A program made the position numbers and the translations under genes. A DNA stretch of 20,190 nt from SXOA01 sp051004015. GTDB taxonomy: Bacteria; Planctomycetota; Planctomycetia; Pirellulales; Pirellulaceae. The notes beneath the pieces are model-generated. The model was not told the origin of the DNA. It worked only from the letters and a program-made list of their open reading frames with translations, and made no database searches. This document shows, piece by piece, positions 5,875-15,300 of the stretch. Where the stretch lies: positions 1-20,190 of the forward strand of contig JBPCKT010000009.1 in NCBI GenBank assembly GCA_051004015.1, given 5' to 3'. Position 1 is the stretch's first letter. Every line of letters starts with the position of its first letter.

Positions 5875-8800
5875 TATCGCTGCCGGATAGTCTTCCCTCC
5901 AGCCGCGGGTGCTTTGGCGTCTCGCGTCCTTTTATACACGGAATCGAACGGGTCGTCGCTCACCTTAAAGACCTGACCTTCGTGTGACGGGAAGACGTCC
6001 GACCGCATCTGGCGGAACATCCGCTGCTGCTCTTCCCAGTTGAGCGGCCGTGCGCCGACGCGGCCGAAGACGGCAATCTGGTTGCCCGTTTCATCGACGG
6101 CCCGGTCCCGGTCGAGCCCTTCCGAAATGTGCAGGGCGTGGCCTTCCTTGGGCAGCTTGCGGGTGGCGATGAGCCGCGGGGCAGGGCGGGGGCTGAAGCC
6201 GCCGGCCCCCGGCGTATCGGGGGACGTGAGCTGCACCACGTGCAGGCCGTTCTTGCCGTCGGCCAGATAGGCAAACTCGCTGGTGTACGTGATGCCGAGC
6301 TTGACGTCGTGCAGGTCGTTGATGCAGCCGTCGGCGACGAAAATCTGGTCGATGACGGGCTGATGGGCCTTGGTGATGTCCACGATGATCAGCCCTTCCT
6401 CTCCGCCGGCGACATACGCGTAGGTCCGGGCGAGATAAACGTTGTGGCACTCATGCAGCGGCAGCGTGTGGACCAAACGCGGGTCGTGGAGGTTGGTGAT
6501 GTCCAGCGTCACGAGCCCTTCGTGCTCATCGCAGACGTAGGCGTAGCGGAACTGGGCCTGCACCGCGACCGGATGCTTCGCCACGTCCGGCCCAAGCACA
6601 GCCGTCACCTTCGGGTCTTTGGGGTCGTCCAAGGAGATGACGACGATGCCCGCATCGCAGCAGACATAGGCGTACGTACCGATGAAGGTGATGTTCCGCG
6701 CCCCGGAAAGCAGGCCGTCCGGGTTGAAGGTGAGCTCGCGCTTGAGGAAGTTGTTGGTCGGGTTGCCGTCGAGCAGCGTGGCGGCGCTGACCAGAATCAG
6801 CCCTTCGTACTTGTCGGTGACATAGAGATAAGCGTAAGCCGGATGCACGGCTTGCTCCTCGTTCTCCGGCATCTGAATGCGTGTCGGGTCAGGGGCCAGC
6901 GTTGTCGGCGCGGCGACGGCGGTGGCGTATTTTGTCGGCACATAAAGCTGCTGACCGATGGGAGAGAACGGCGCGGTGGTAATCCGTTCCGAGAACCCCT
7001 TGTGGTCAATGAACGCGATGTCAAACACCCGCAGGCCGCCACTGCCGCAGGCGGCATAGAGGAATTCGCCGCGGGCTTGTGTCATCAATATTTCCGGCTT
7101 GGAGCGAGGTGCCCAAATCTGCTGGATGATGTCTTTCCCCGGATGTTCGTGGGCATGTTCCAATTCGCGGCCGCGCTCTTCGTGCTCGTGGTAGAAGTCC
7201 GGATAGGCCAGCCGGTGAAGGCTCGAGCCGATGACCGCCTGGGGCTCGGTGGATTCGGTCACGACGATTCCTTCCAGGCCGTGCTCACCGGCTGCGACCC
7301 AGCAGTACTTGCCGATGAAGTTGGTGTAGTTCGTCCCCTGCATCATGAGCTGGGCCATGATGGCGTTGTTATCATTGTTCTTGGAGAGATGGCAGTCGCT
7401 GCACATCTTGGTCTCGCTCGTGCCGGTCAGCGAGACATGGTTCTTGTCTTTCGGTCCACCCCGCACGGTGTGCGGCACGTTGGTGCTGAAGGCGATGCCG
7501 CTCATGCCGCCGCCGCTGATGGTCTGCTGCTGGTGGTAGATATTCTCGCGGTTGCTGTTGTACGAACCGACGTGAATGGCGCAGCTCGAGCGGGCCGGGT
7601 TGATGCGGTTGCCGGTCGCGGTACCGTCGCGGGCAATCATGAATACGTCGTCACGGAGGGTCTGGAAGTTGTAGGCTACGATGTTGCGAGTCACTTCCCC
7701 TTCGTTGTGCAGGCTCGGCGTCTTGCGGTTCGCCTTCTGCGGCAGATGGCAGCCAAAACAACTGGGATTCCAGGACGAATGGCAGGCGATGCAGCTCATG
7801 CTCTTGTGCTGGTGGGCACAGCCGCGGCCGCCGACCTCCTCATGCTCATCGACCGCCCCGCCCCAGAGCATTTCGCCGTCGTCCCCCCAGCGGACCGTCT
7901 TGGCCTGATGCGATTTGGCGTTATAGCTGGGGTGGCCGGGGCGGATGGTGTCCTTCGTCTGCTTGACGACCCAGCTACGGTTTTCTTCGACCATCGACCG
8001 CTGGATGAGCGCCTGGTACGGCTTCATCGTCACAGGATTGATGACTGGCTTGCCGCTGCCATCGGTCTGCGCGACGACTTCAAACCGCGGTTGGCGGCGG
8101 AGATGGGGCGTGCGAAGTAGCGACAGGTCCGTGCCGCTCTGGGGCGCGGCGGGGCCAGAGGTGAGCATCCGTTTGCCGGCGGCGAGCTTCTCGGGAATGC
8201 TCTCCGCCGCGGAGCCGTGGCAATCAACGCAGGTGATTTCAATTGCCGCCCGGACTTCGCCATAGAGTTTGGTGTTGCCGTGATTGTCCTGGTTGAAGTG
8301 GCAGTCGATGCAGTGCATCCCTTTCTCCAGATGGATGTCCATCAGATGCACCGGCATGTCGTCTTTCTGGCTTTTGCACTGGGCAGCCGTCGCGTCGGCT
8401 CCGCTGTAGGATGGGACTCCAGTCCCGTCCTCCACGATAACTTTTCGGACGGGACTGGAGTCCCATCCTACTCTTCCATTTGGCAACGGCTCATCCGGCT
8501 GGACGACGGCAGCTTTCAGTTTCTCGGTGGAAACTTCGGTGACAACTTCGCCCCGATGGTCGAGCAGATTTCCTTGCCGGTCCTTCTTGAAAACCGCCCG
8601 GTATACCCAGCCGTGGCCGTGGAAGTCGGCAAACTGCGTGTGGCGGGCGGCGCTGTTGAGTTCCGGTACGCGCTCCAGAAAATTGGGATCGGACCACAAG
8701 CCGCGAGCCGCCGTCTCGTCCGGGTTGTGCATCTGGGCGCGGGTGTACTCCTCCGAAGTCGGGTACTTCTGCCGGGCGGGATACATCAGCTCGCCATCGG

Positions 8801-10154
8801 TCTCGTTGTCCCACCACATGAAGCCGAGATAGCTGTTGAGGACGTTGGTTCCCGGATGAATGTGGCAGACGATGCACTGGCTGGTCGGAATCTGCAGCGT
8901 GAAGCGATGCGTGATGGGGTGGCCGCGTTCATCCTTGGGAATCGCCGGGTCCACCGTTTTCACGAAGCGGCTCTCCTCTGGGCCGTCGTCCGGCAGCGGC
9001 GCGGCCATGCCAAGGTTGCCGTACTTGGAGTACTTGCCGGAATGCGTCGGACTGCGGTCGTTGGCATAGGCGACGTGACATGCGCTGCAGCCGCTGGAGC
9101 GATAGTCGCCCGGATGGTCATTCGTGCCCAGGAAGTTGAGCGTCGGGTCCAGCAGTCGCGTCTTTTGCAGGCCGATGAACACGGGGTCTGTGCGATTTTC
9201 GGTTCCCAGGCCGCGATTGGAAAGCCGCGCTCGCGGCCGGCCGGGTTCTTCCAAACGTTCCGGGATGCCGACTTCCGGACGGAATCGGCCGCCGGGCTCA
9301 AAGATGCGGAGGATATTGCCCGGCTGGGTGACCTCGAACCGCGGCAACGGGTCGAGGAAGGTGACAACTCCTTTGGAGGCCAGGTCGCTATGCATGTTCG
9401 CCGCTTCCTTGCCGCGCCACACGGTCTGCAAGCGTTGCGGCACGCCGGTCATGCTGTAGCTTTCGCCAAAGCGGGAAATCTTGTTGGGAATCGAGCCGTT
9501 GTTGTAGAGAGCGGCTCCCCACAACATGCAGCCGTGGGTCATCATGCTCTTGCGGACCGCCAGAACTTCCTTTTCATGGCAACTGCCGCAACTGATGTGG
9601 GCGATGCGGAGGTCGCCCGGATTGACGAAGCGGACGAACTCGGGGCTTTCGTGGTTGAGCAAGGCGTAGGAGCGGACGGGATTGCCGGATGTCGGCCAGG
9701 CATTGGGGAGCGACGGCGCGACGTGCGCCCCTTCCTTGGTCTGGCAGTCCGCATTGCCGCCATGACAATCCACGCAGCCCAGCTTGACCGTTTCCTTATC
9801 GTGCATGTCCCGCGCGCCTTCGTGGCACTTAATGCAGCCCCAACTCTTGCGGGCTACGTCGTCATTGTTCTGGCGGAAGAGGTCTTCGGCCGTTGGATGG
9901 TTGTTCGGTAGTGGGAAGGGGTTGATGGCGAGCGGAGCCGCGGGCTGAGTGGCGGAAGTCAACTTGACCGTGGCACGGCGCGCAACAGCGGCAGTGGGTA
10001 TTACGCGGCGGGAGGATTCTTGAGCCATCAAGTTCCCGCCGAGGAATTGGCAAGAAAATGGGGGCAAGAAAAAGATGAGACAGAATAATGGGGGACAGAA
10101 TAATGAGAACGGGAAGGATATGACGGAATTCCCGCGCCAAGGCAATTGCTTCAT
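5874..10154 (-). CDS. Decaheme cytochrome c with C-terminal LVIVD-type beta-propeller
   Basis: A very large exported multiheme cytochrome, 1426 residues from ATG 10154. Ten CxxCH heme sites are visible: CIKCH, CVDCH, CGSCH, CSACH, CIVCH, CIDCH, CVDCH, CIACH, CFGCH and CSDCH, between about residues 107 and 922. A His-rich stretch follows (YHEHEERGRELEHAHEH), then from about 1030 to 1310 a propeller of LVIVD-like repeats such as YAYVAGGEEGLIIVDITKA and YAYVCDEHEGLVTLDITN. The start is uncertain. ATG 10028 (MAQESSRR) gives 1384 residues with no signal peptide. ATG 10154 adds a basic N-terminus, a hydrophobic stretch and a plausible LMA|QES cleavage site, but that part is encoded by an intergenic-type repeat. 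A 66-bp palindrome adds residues 562-583 in frame. Heme attachment and export are inferred. A barrel protein gene lies upstream and an oxidoreductase gene 12 nt downstream. Confidence 0.88.
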   Translation of the reverse strand: MKQLPWRGNSVISFPFSLFCPPLFCLIFFLPPFSCQFLGGNLMAQESSRRVIPTAAVARRATVKLTSATQPAAPLAINPFPLPNNHPTAEDLFRQNNDDVARKSWGCIKCHEGARDMHDKETVKLGCVDCHGGNADCQTKEGAHVAPSLPNAWPTSGNPVRSYALLNHESPEFVRFVNPGDLRIAHISCGSCHEKEVLAVRKSMMTHGCMLWGAALYNNGSIPNKISRFGESYSMTGVPQRLQTVWRGKEAANMHSDLASKGVVTFLDPLPRFEVTQPGNILRIFEPGGRFRPEVGIPERLEEPGRPRARLSNRGLGTENRTDPVFIGLQKTRLLDPTLNFLGTNDHPGDYRSSGCSACHVAYANDRSPTHSGKYSKYGNLGMAAPLPDDGPEESRFVKTVDPAIPKDERGHPITHRFTLQIPTSQCIVCHIHPGTNVLNSYLGFMWWDNETDGELMYPARQKYPTSEEYTRAQMHNPDETAARGLWSDPNFLERVPELNSAARHTQFADFHGHGWVYRAVFKKDRQGNLLDHRGEVVTEVSTEKLKAAVVQPDEPLPNGRVGWDSSPVRKVIVEDGTGVPSYSGADATAAQCKSQKDDMPVHLMDIHLEKGMHCIDCHFNQDNHGNTKLYGEVRAAIEITCVDCHGSAAESIPEKLAAGKRMLTSGPAAPQSGTDLSLLRTPHLRRQPRFEVVAQTDGSGKPVINPVTMKPYQALIQRSMVEENRSWVVKQTKDTIRPGHPSYNAKSHQAKTVRWGDDGEMLWGGAVDEHEEVGGRGCAHQHKSMSCIACHSSWNPSCFGCHLPQKANRKTPSLHNEGEVTRNIVAYNFQTLRDDVFMIARDGTATGNRINPARSSCAIHVGSYNSNRENIYHQQQTISGGGMSGIAFSTNVPHTVRGGPKDKNHVSLTGTSETKMCSDCHLSKNNDNNAIMAQLMMQGTNYTNFIGKYCWVAAGEHGLEGIVVTESTEPQAVIGSSLHRLAYPDFYHEHEERGRELEHAHEHPGKDIIQQIWAPRSKPEILMTQARGEFLYAACGSGGLRVFDIAFIDHKGFSERITTAPFSPIGQQLYVPTKYATAVAAPTTLAPDPTRIQMPENEEQAVHPAYAYLYVTDKYEGLILVSAATLLDGNPTNNFLKRELTFNPDGLLSGARNITFIGTYAYVCCDAGIVVISLDDPKDPKVTAVLGPDVAKHPVAVQAQFRYAYVCDEHEGLVTLDITNLHDPRLVHTLPLHECHNVYLARTYAYVAGGEEGLIIVDITKAHQPVIDQIFVADGCINDLHDVKLGITYTSEFAYLADGKNGLHVVQLTSPDTPGAGGFSPRPAPRLIATRKLPKEGHALHISEGLDRDRAVDETGNQIAVFGRVGARPLNWEEQQRMFRQMRSDVFPSHEGQVFKVSDDPFDSVYKRTRDAKAPAAGGKTIRQR
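8406..8471. repeat. 66-bp perfect palindrome inserted in frame in the cytochrome gene
   Basis: The 25-nt arms 8406-8430 and 8447-8471 are perfect reverse complements (GTAGGATGGGACTCCAGTCC and five more bases), with a 16-nt loop. The unit is exactly 22 codons and begins on a codon boundary, coding V-G-W-D-S-S-P-V...T-G-V-P-S-Y. It separates PDEPLPNGR from SGADATAAQC, ahead of a heme site. Core and plan recall the AGGCTTCCAGCCT repeats elsewhere in the window (shared TCCAG centre). Confidence 0.9.
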
Positions 10155-10184
10155 TCTTATTATTCTGTCCCACATTATTCTGTC
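10049..10184. repeat. Palindromic intergenic element built of GACAGAATAATG units
   Basis: GACAGAATAATG occurs at 10079-10090 and 10094-10105 with 15-bp spacing. Inverted copies lie at 10158-10169 (one mismatch) and 10173-10184, also 15 bp apart. Related units GGCAAGAAAATG and GGCAAGAAAAAG precede the left pair (10049 to about 10076). The two inverted pairs surround about 52 nt. The layout resembles a REP doublet or MITE, located between the barrel-protein and cytochrome genes. Confidence 0.85.
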
Positions 10185-10209
10185 CTTCTGATTCCGTCGC
10201 GGCTTCGTG

Positions 10210-12138
10210 TTAGTACACCAGCACGATGTCCAAGAAACTTCCCACCAGCGTGTTCGCTTCACCCGTCAGGGGCGTGAACAAATCCTGAAAACCTTTCCCC
10301 GGCACCAGAGCCGAGACGCCGCCGACGATGATGATGTTGTTGTTGAGCCGCGGGCGGTATTCGGCTCCCAGGCTCAGGTCTCCGCCGATGAAGTTGGTGA
10401 TGTCCCCCTGGAACACGAACTGTTCCAGAGCTTCCGTTTGGTCGAACCAGAGGAAGTTGACGTTGGCGATGGTGCGGAGTTTAGGCGTGATTTCCGCGTC
10501 CATGCCAAAGTTGATCAGATGCAGGCCGGGGTTCACGAAGTTGGACTGGCCCTGGAATTTGCTGCTGCGGAGGTCCGGCACCAGGCTCATGCGGTTCACC
10601 AGGTTGACCCCCAGCAGCTTGATCTGCTGCCGCTGCCAGTAGCTGAACTGGCCGCCGGCAAAATTGGGGTTGTCGAAGATGGTGTCAAAGCCGGTCGCTT
10701 CGCCGTCGTTGGCGTCGCCGTCGCCGGAGGCGACAAAGTACGAGGTGCGGAAGCGAATCCAGTCCCGGTCGTAGGAGAGCTCGAGCGCTCCCATCCAGGC
10801 GTGGATGTTTTGCGGACTGCCGGCGATGGGGTTGAGCGTGTCCTTGCCCGTGACGTAGTAACAAGCTTGGCTGACGTTGTAGCGGTTGATGTGCCCTTCG
10901 CTGGCGAAGCCGAGATAATGGGCTCGCACTTTGTGCTCGGCGAAGACGCCGGCGGGGTCGGGGCGGACCAGAAAGTCGTTCTCATCGAACTTGAAGCTTG
11001 GCCCGTCTTCGTTGTAGTGGTAACTGAGCTGGCCGGTGAAACCAGGAAAGATGAGGTCCTGCCGATAGTAGTTCATGATGACCGTGTTCTGGTCCCGGTC
11101 GTCAAACGTGTTGAGCAGGCTGTTGGTTTCCTTCTCATTCTGGTCGAACACGATCAGATTGAACTGGTCGCGGTTGGCCAGTCGTGTGCCGAATAGCCGC
11201 AAGCCCCGGTTGGTGTCCGCGAAGATAAAGCCCTTGAAGTCGCTGACGAAGGGTTGCGATCCGCCGCGTACGGAGACGAAGTCATAATCGGGGCTGAGGT
11301 CCGCCAGCTTGGTTTCAAAAAACCATTCTTCCAGGGCGTAGTCCCCCTGCGTGCGCGTCCGGCCTTTGCGGACATCGGGATTCACCACCCCCAGCTCGCC
11401 GACGTTCAGCACGTTCATGTTGAAAACGTTCGTCACCTTCAGCCGCCAGTCGGCTGGCTTAAACGCTCCGTCGCCGTGGACCCAGTCGGCGGAGACGGTG
11501 ATGTTGTGCGCGTAGAAGAACTGGTTGGAGTTGCCAAAGAACTCCTCCGAGTCGGGCTCGGGTGTGCTCTCGAACGGCGTGTTGGGAGTCGGAACCTGGC
11601 GGCCTTCGAGGATCTGGTTGTCCGCGAACGTCAGGGTCAGAAAGTTGTGCTGCCCCAGGATGGGATAGTCCCCCTTGAGCACGTTCTGGTGATACGGGTC
11701 CCAGATGCTGCCGGGAACGAAGGGATACTCGAAGTTCCGCGGATGTCCCTGGCCGTAGCGGTCATACTCCGGCAGGCCGATCCGCCAACGATCTTCCATG
11801 GGGACGAAGTGGCTGTTCTCCTGCTCTTCACGCGGCGAGATGCCGGAGCGCCCCGCGAAGCCCGGCGGCGGATCGACCGGCCAGGTGAGAATCGGGTCGG
11901 GCTCTTCGGCGTATTCGGGCAGCGGTACGAAGTCCTGGTCCGCCCGCGGGTCGCGGAGCACCGGAGGTTCCGTCGGCTGCTGGGCGAATGTCTGGGAAAG
12001 TGACAGCAGGCAGATGACACCAAGCAGGCACGGCCAAAGCGCTAAGCGCCGGCACCGCCGCCGAGGTAGGTTAAGTTCGCGTCGCACTGGAATTTGCCGC
12101 TGCACGCCGCAATTCTCCGGGTAGGCCGTCGCCGCCAA
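10210..12138 (-). CDS. Outer-membrane beta-barrel protein, exported
   Basis: A 642-residue predicted outer-membrane protein. After a basic N-terminus (RRRCRR) comes a signal-peptide core LALWPCLLGVICLLSLSQ with a likely TFA|QQP cleavage near residue 52. A Pro-rich linker (about 55-110) follows. The remainder is full of alternating aromatic and polar strand-like segments, for example LRTIANVNFLWFD, WIRFRTSYFVASGDGDANDG and LSLGAEYRPRL, and the protein ends in tyrosine (VLVY), as outer-membrane barrels often do. It precedes the decaheme cytochrome gene on the same strand, with only a palindromic repeat between them. That suggests a barrel-cytochrome pair, but heme contact or pore function is not shown. 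The exact family is not recognised. No other Met start lies before the signal peptide. Confidence 0.75.
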   Translation of the reverse strand: MAATAYPENCGVQRQIPVRRELNLPRRRCRRLALWPCLLGVICLLSLSQTFAQQPTEPPVLRDPRADQDFVPLPEYAEEPDPILTWPVDPPPGFAGRSGISPREEQENSHFVPMEDRWRIGLPEYDRYGQGHPRNFEYPFVPGSIWDPYHQNVLKGDYPILGQHNFLTLTFADNQILEGRQVPTPNTPFESTPEPDSEEFFGNSNQFFYAHNITVSADWVHGDGAFKPADWRLKVTNVFNMNVLNVGELGVVNPDVRKGRTRTQGDYALEEWFFETKLADLSPDYDFVSVRGGSQPFVSDFKGFIFADTNRGLRLFGTRLANRDQFNLIVFDQNEKETNSLLNTFDDRDQNTVIMNYYRQDLIFPGFTGQLSYHYNEDGPSFKFDENDFLVRPDPAGVFAEHKVRAHYLGFASEGHINRYNVSQACYYVTGKDTLNPIAGSPQNIHAWMGALELSYDRDWIRFRTSYFVASGDGDANDGEATGFDTIFDNPNFAGGQFSYWQRQQIKLLGVNLVNRMSLVPDLRSSKFQGQSNFVNPGLHLINFGMDAEITPKLRTIANVNFLWFDQTEALEQFVFQGDITNFIGGDLSLGAEYRPRLNNNIIIVGGVSALVPGKGFQDLFTPLTGEANTLVGSFLDIVLVY

Positions 12139-12351
12139 GAGGGCGCGACAAGCCGTAACGGTTGTATCGGTAATGCCGCGGAGTTGGAGGGAGCTAATTA
12201 CCTGGATTCAGCCCGGTCGAATGCAAGAAGACGGATTGTTCTGGCGAGGAGGGAATCGACGCTAGCAGTTTGTGACCAATTTGTTGAACTGCTTTTCGCC
12301 CCTACCTAGGATGGAACAGTGGCGTTCATCTCTCCGAAAGTGCCAGTCACC
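12139..12351. other. Divergent intergenic region
   Basis: This 213-nt gap separates the minus-strand barrel-cytochrome cluster from the plus-strand LEPR-XLL gene, so it should hold promoters for both. It is more AT-rich near 12270-12300 (TTTGTGACCAATTTGTTGAA), but no promoter or operator could be assigned with confidence. Confidence 0.35.
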
Positions 12352-15300
12352 ATGCGCGGAAACCAGCGAACATCCCGGTCAAGAGCTCGCAAAAGCCGCG
12401 TACTCGCTACCGAGTCCCTCGAGTCCCGCAGTTTGCTAGCGGGGGATTTGATCGGCATTTCCGGCGACTTCAACTCCATCGGCCCTGATACGATCGACTC
12501 CGTGGGCATGTATGACCCGCGCACCGGCACCTTCTATCTCCGCGATGAGAACTCCGCCGGTTTTCCGCAGGCGGCGTTTAAGTTTTTGCCGTCGGGGAGG
12601 AAAGGCCTTCCCATTGCCGGGGATTGGAACGGCGATGGAGTGGATACCGTTGGAATTTATGTGCCCAGCGCCACGACCTTTGTCCTGGCGAACAAGAATG
12701 TGGCCGGGTCCGCCTTTCAAACGGCAAAAGTGACCGGTGCTCCAACCCAGGCGGTCCCCCTTGCAGGCGATTGGAATGGGGACAGTCGGGATGAACTGGC
12801 GTTGTATAACCCTGCCACTCGCCAGGTCCTCCTGAAGAACGAACTAAGCGCGGGGGCGGCTGATTCCGTCTTCGCGTTCTGGCCGGCGGGCTACGACACC
12901 TCGGCGCTTACCGACCTCGGCAACCCCGCCGCCTGGAAGGCGCTCGCGGGAGACTTCGACGGTCTGCCGGGGGATGAAATCGGGCTATATCACGCGGCGA
13001 CTGACGAGTTGTTCTTTCGCGGGACGCAGCCAGGGTCCGCGATAACCAAGGTCAGCGTTTTTTCTCCTAACTATGCTGAACAGCCCCTTGCTGGCGATTG
13101 GGATGCCAACGGCGTGGAGGAAATCGGCTTCTTCAATCCCTGGATTACCTCGTTCGAGCTGCGGAATGACCTGACCCCCGGCGCGGCGGATTCGAGATTC
13201 TATGTCGTGCAATCCACCGCGACGATCGCCTTGCCCGGGAACGTCGCACACGTCATCGGTCCGGCTCATTCCGCTCCCGGCCAGCCAGAAGCGGAGCCGC
13301 CGCCGCCGCCGTTTGTACCCGCGGACCTGAGCCTGCCGTTTATTACCGAAAATGAAGTCCAGCAGCTTCTGGCGCGAGCCGCGGCGGCTTCGAGCTCGGA
13401 AGGCGCCATCATTGCGATTGTGGACCGCAACGGAAAAATCCTGGGAGTGCGAATGGAGCAGGGGGTGCTCAACGCGATTGGCGACGACGCCACGCGGGTC
13501 TTTGCCATCGATGGGGCGGTTGCTAAGGCCCGGACGGCGGCGTTTTTCGCCAATGATGCCGGTCCACTCACCTCGCGCACCATCCGGATGATCAGCCAGT
13601 CCACGATCTCGCAGCGAGAAGTGGAATCGAACCCGACGGTTCCCAGTCCCTTGACGAACAACCCCTTCAATGACGCGGACCCGACCGCCACAACTTACGG
13701 CCCAGGCTTCGTGGCCCCGGTTGGCATTGGCGGGCACTTCCCACCGGGCATCACGAATACTCCTCCCGTCGATCTCTTTGGCATCGAGCGCCAAAGCCGC
13801 GACGGCAAACGGAACGCAGGAGCCGACGGAGTCAAAGGAAACGGCGACGACGTCTTCCTGACGAACCGCTTCAACGTCGATGGCATCTACATCCCCGCCG
13901 GCAAAACGCTCGAGTTCCCCGAGTCGTACGGCGTACAGTCGCAGCGACTCCCGTCGGCTCAGTCACGCGGCATTGCGACGCTCCCCGGCGGCATTCCGCT
14001 CTATAAGATCGTCAGCGGTTCGGCCACGCGGCAACTGGTCGGCGGCATTGGCGTCTTCTTCCCTGGCAGTACCGGCTATGCCACGTTCGAGCAGGGGTTC
14101 ATCTTTGGCATCAATCAGAGCGCGCAGACGCGCCTCAACGCGAGCCGAGTGCTGGAAGCCGAGTGGATTGCCTATGCCGCGGCGGGCGGCAGCTCGTTAT
14201 TGCCCGGCGGAGTGGTAGGGACGCTGGGAGGCGTCGGCCGGGTGCCGGGCTATGACTTGCTCGCCGGACGCATCGACCTGGGGGGAATTACGCTGGAAAC
14301 CTATGGGCCGAATCCGACCGCGGCCAATCCGAAGAAGGGATATCAAACGCTTCTGGCCGTTGGCAGCCGCGTGGGGCAAGGCTCGGCCACCACCGGCGCG
14401 AACCAGGTCGTCGACCCCGGACCAGACGCAAACCCAGCAACAACCGGCGACAACGACAATGCCCTCCAAGGCAAGCCAGTGCCGGACGGCTGGCTGGTGC
14501 TGCCGCATGCCGGCGGCGGCATCACCGCGGCCGAAGTGATGGACATCGTCAATCGCTCCATCGCGCAGGCCGACAAGACCCGCGCCGCGATCCGCGTACT
14601 GCCAAACGGAGCGCCCGGGGCGCGGACCCGAATGGTCATCGCCGTCGCCGACAAGGATGGCAACGTCCTGGGCCTCTTCCGTATGAAGGACGCCACGGTC
14701 TTCTCCATCGATGTCGCCGTCGCCAAGGCACGCAACACCGCCTACTACGCCGATCCCACCGCACTCCAGCCTGCCGACATGGCGGATGACGATCTGCTCG
14801 TCGAGCGCGGGCAAGTGACCCAGGCGGAATTGAATGCCCGCAGAATCATCACCAGCAAGAACCGGATGCCGGGGGTGCTGGCGGTTCCCGACTTGTTCAA
14901 GGACTTGCGGAGCACGACGATCGTGGCGGCTCCCACCTCCGTCGCCTTCACTAATCGCACCTTCCGTTTCCTGGCGGAGCCGCGGTATCCAGCCGGCATC
15001 GAAAACACGCTGCCGCCGATTTTCTCGACGCTCAACGACCACAACCTGAATCACACCAAGGGCGTAAACCCGAAGAATGGCGAGAACTTGTTCGGCTTGC
15101 CGATTCCCGCCTCCATGTTCAAGAGCGTGCTCGGCTTTGATGCCTTCCACCAGCAGCGGAATTTCCACGACCCCAGCAACCTCGCCAATCAAAACGGCAT
15201 CGTCTTCTTCCCCGGCAGCTCGCCGCTCTACAGGAGTCGCATCCTGATCGGGGGCTTCGGCGTCAGTGGCGACGGCGTGGATCAGGATGACGTGGTGACG

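Noticed and set aside
6129..8120. Long plus-strand open frame (663 codons) opposite the cytochrome gene
   Set aside because: It is the antisense of a gene with ten heme motifs. Its translation is rich in V, A, R, G and H without domains, as expected from a high-GC complementary frame.
8217..9911. Second long plus-strand open frame (564 codons) opposite the cytochrome gene
   Set aside because: Same reason: no recognisable motif, and the minus-strand reading has clear CxxCH sites throughout.
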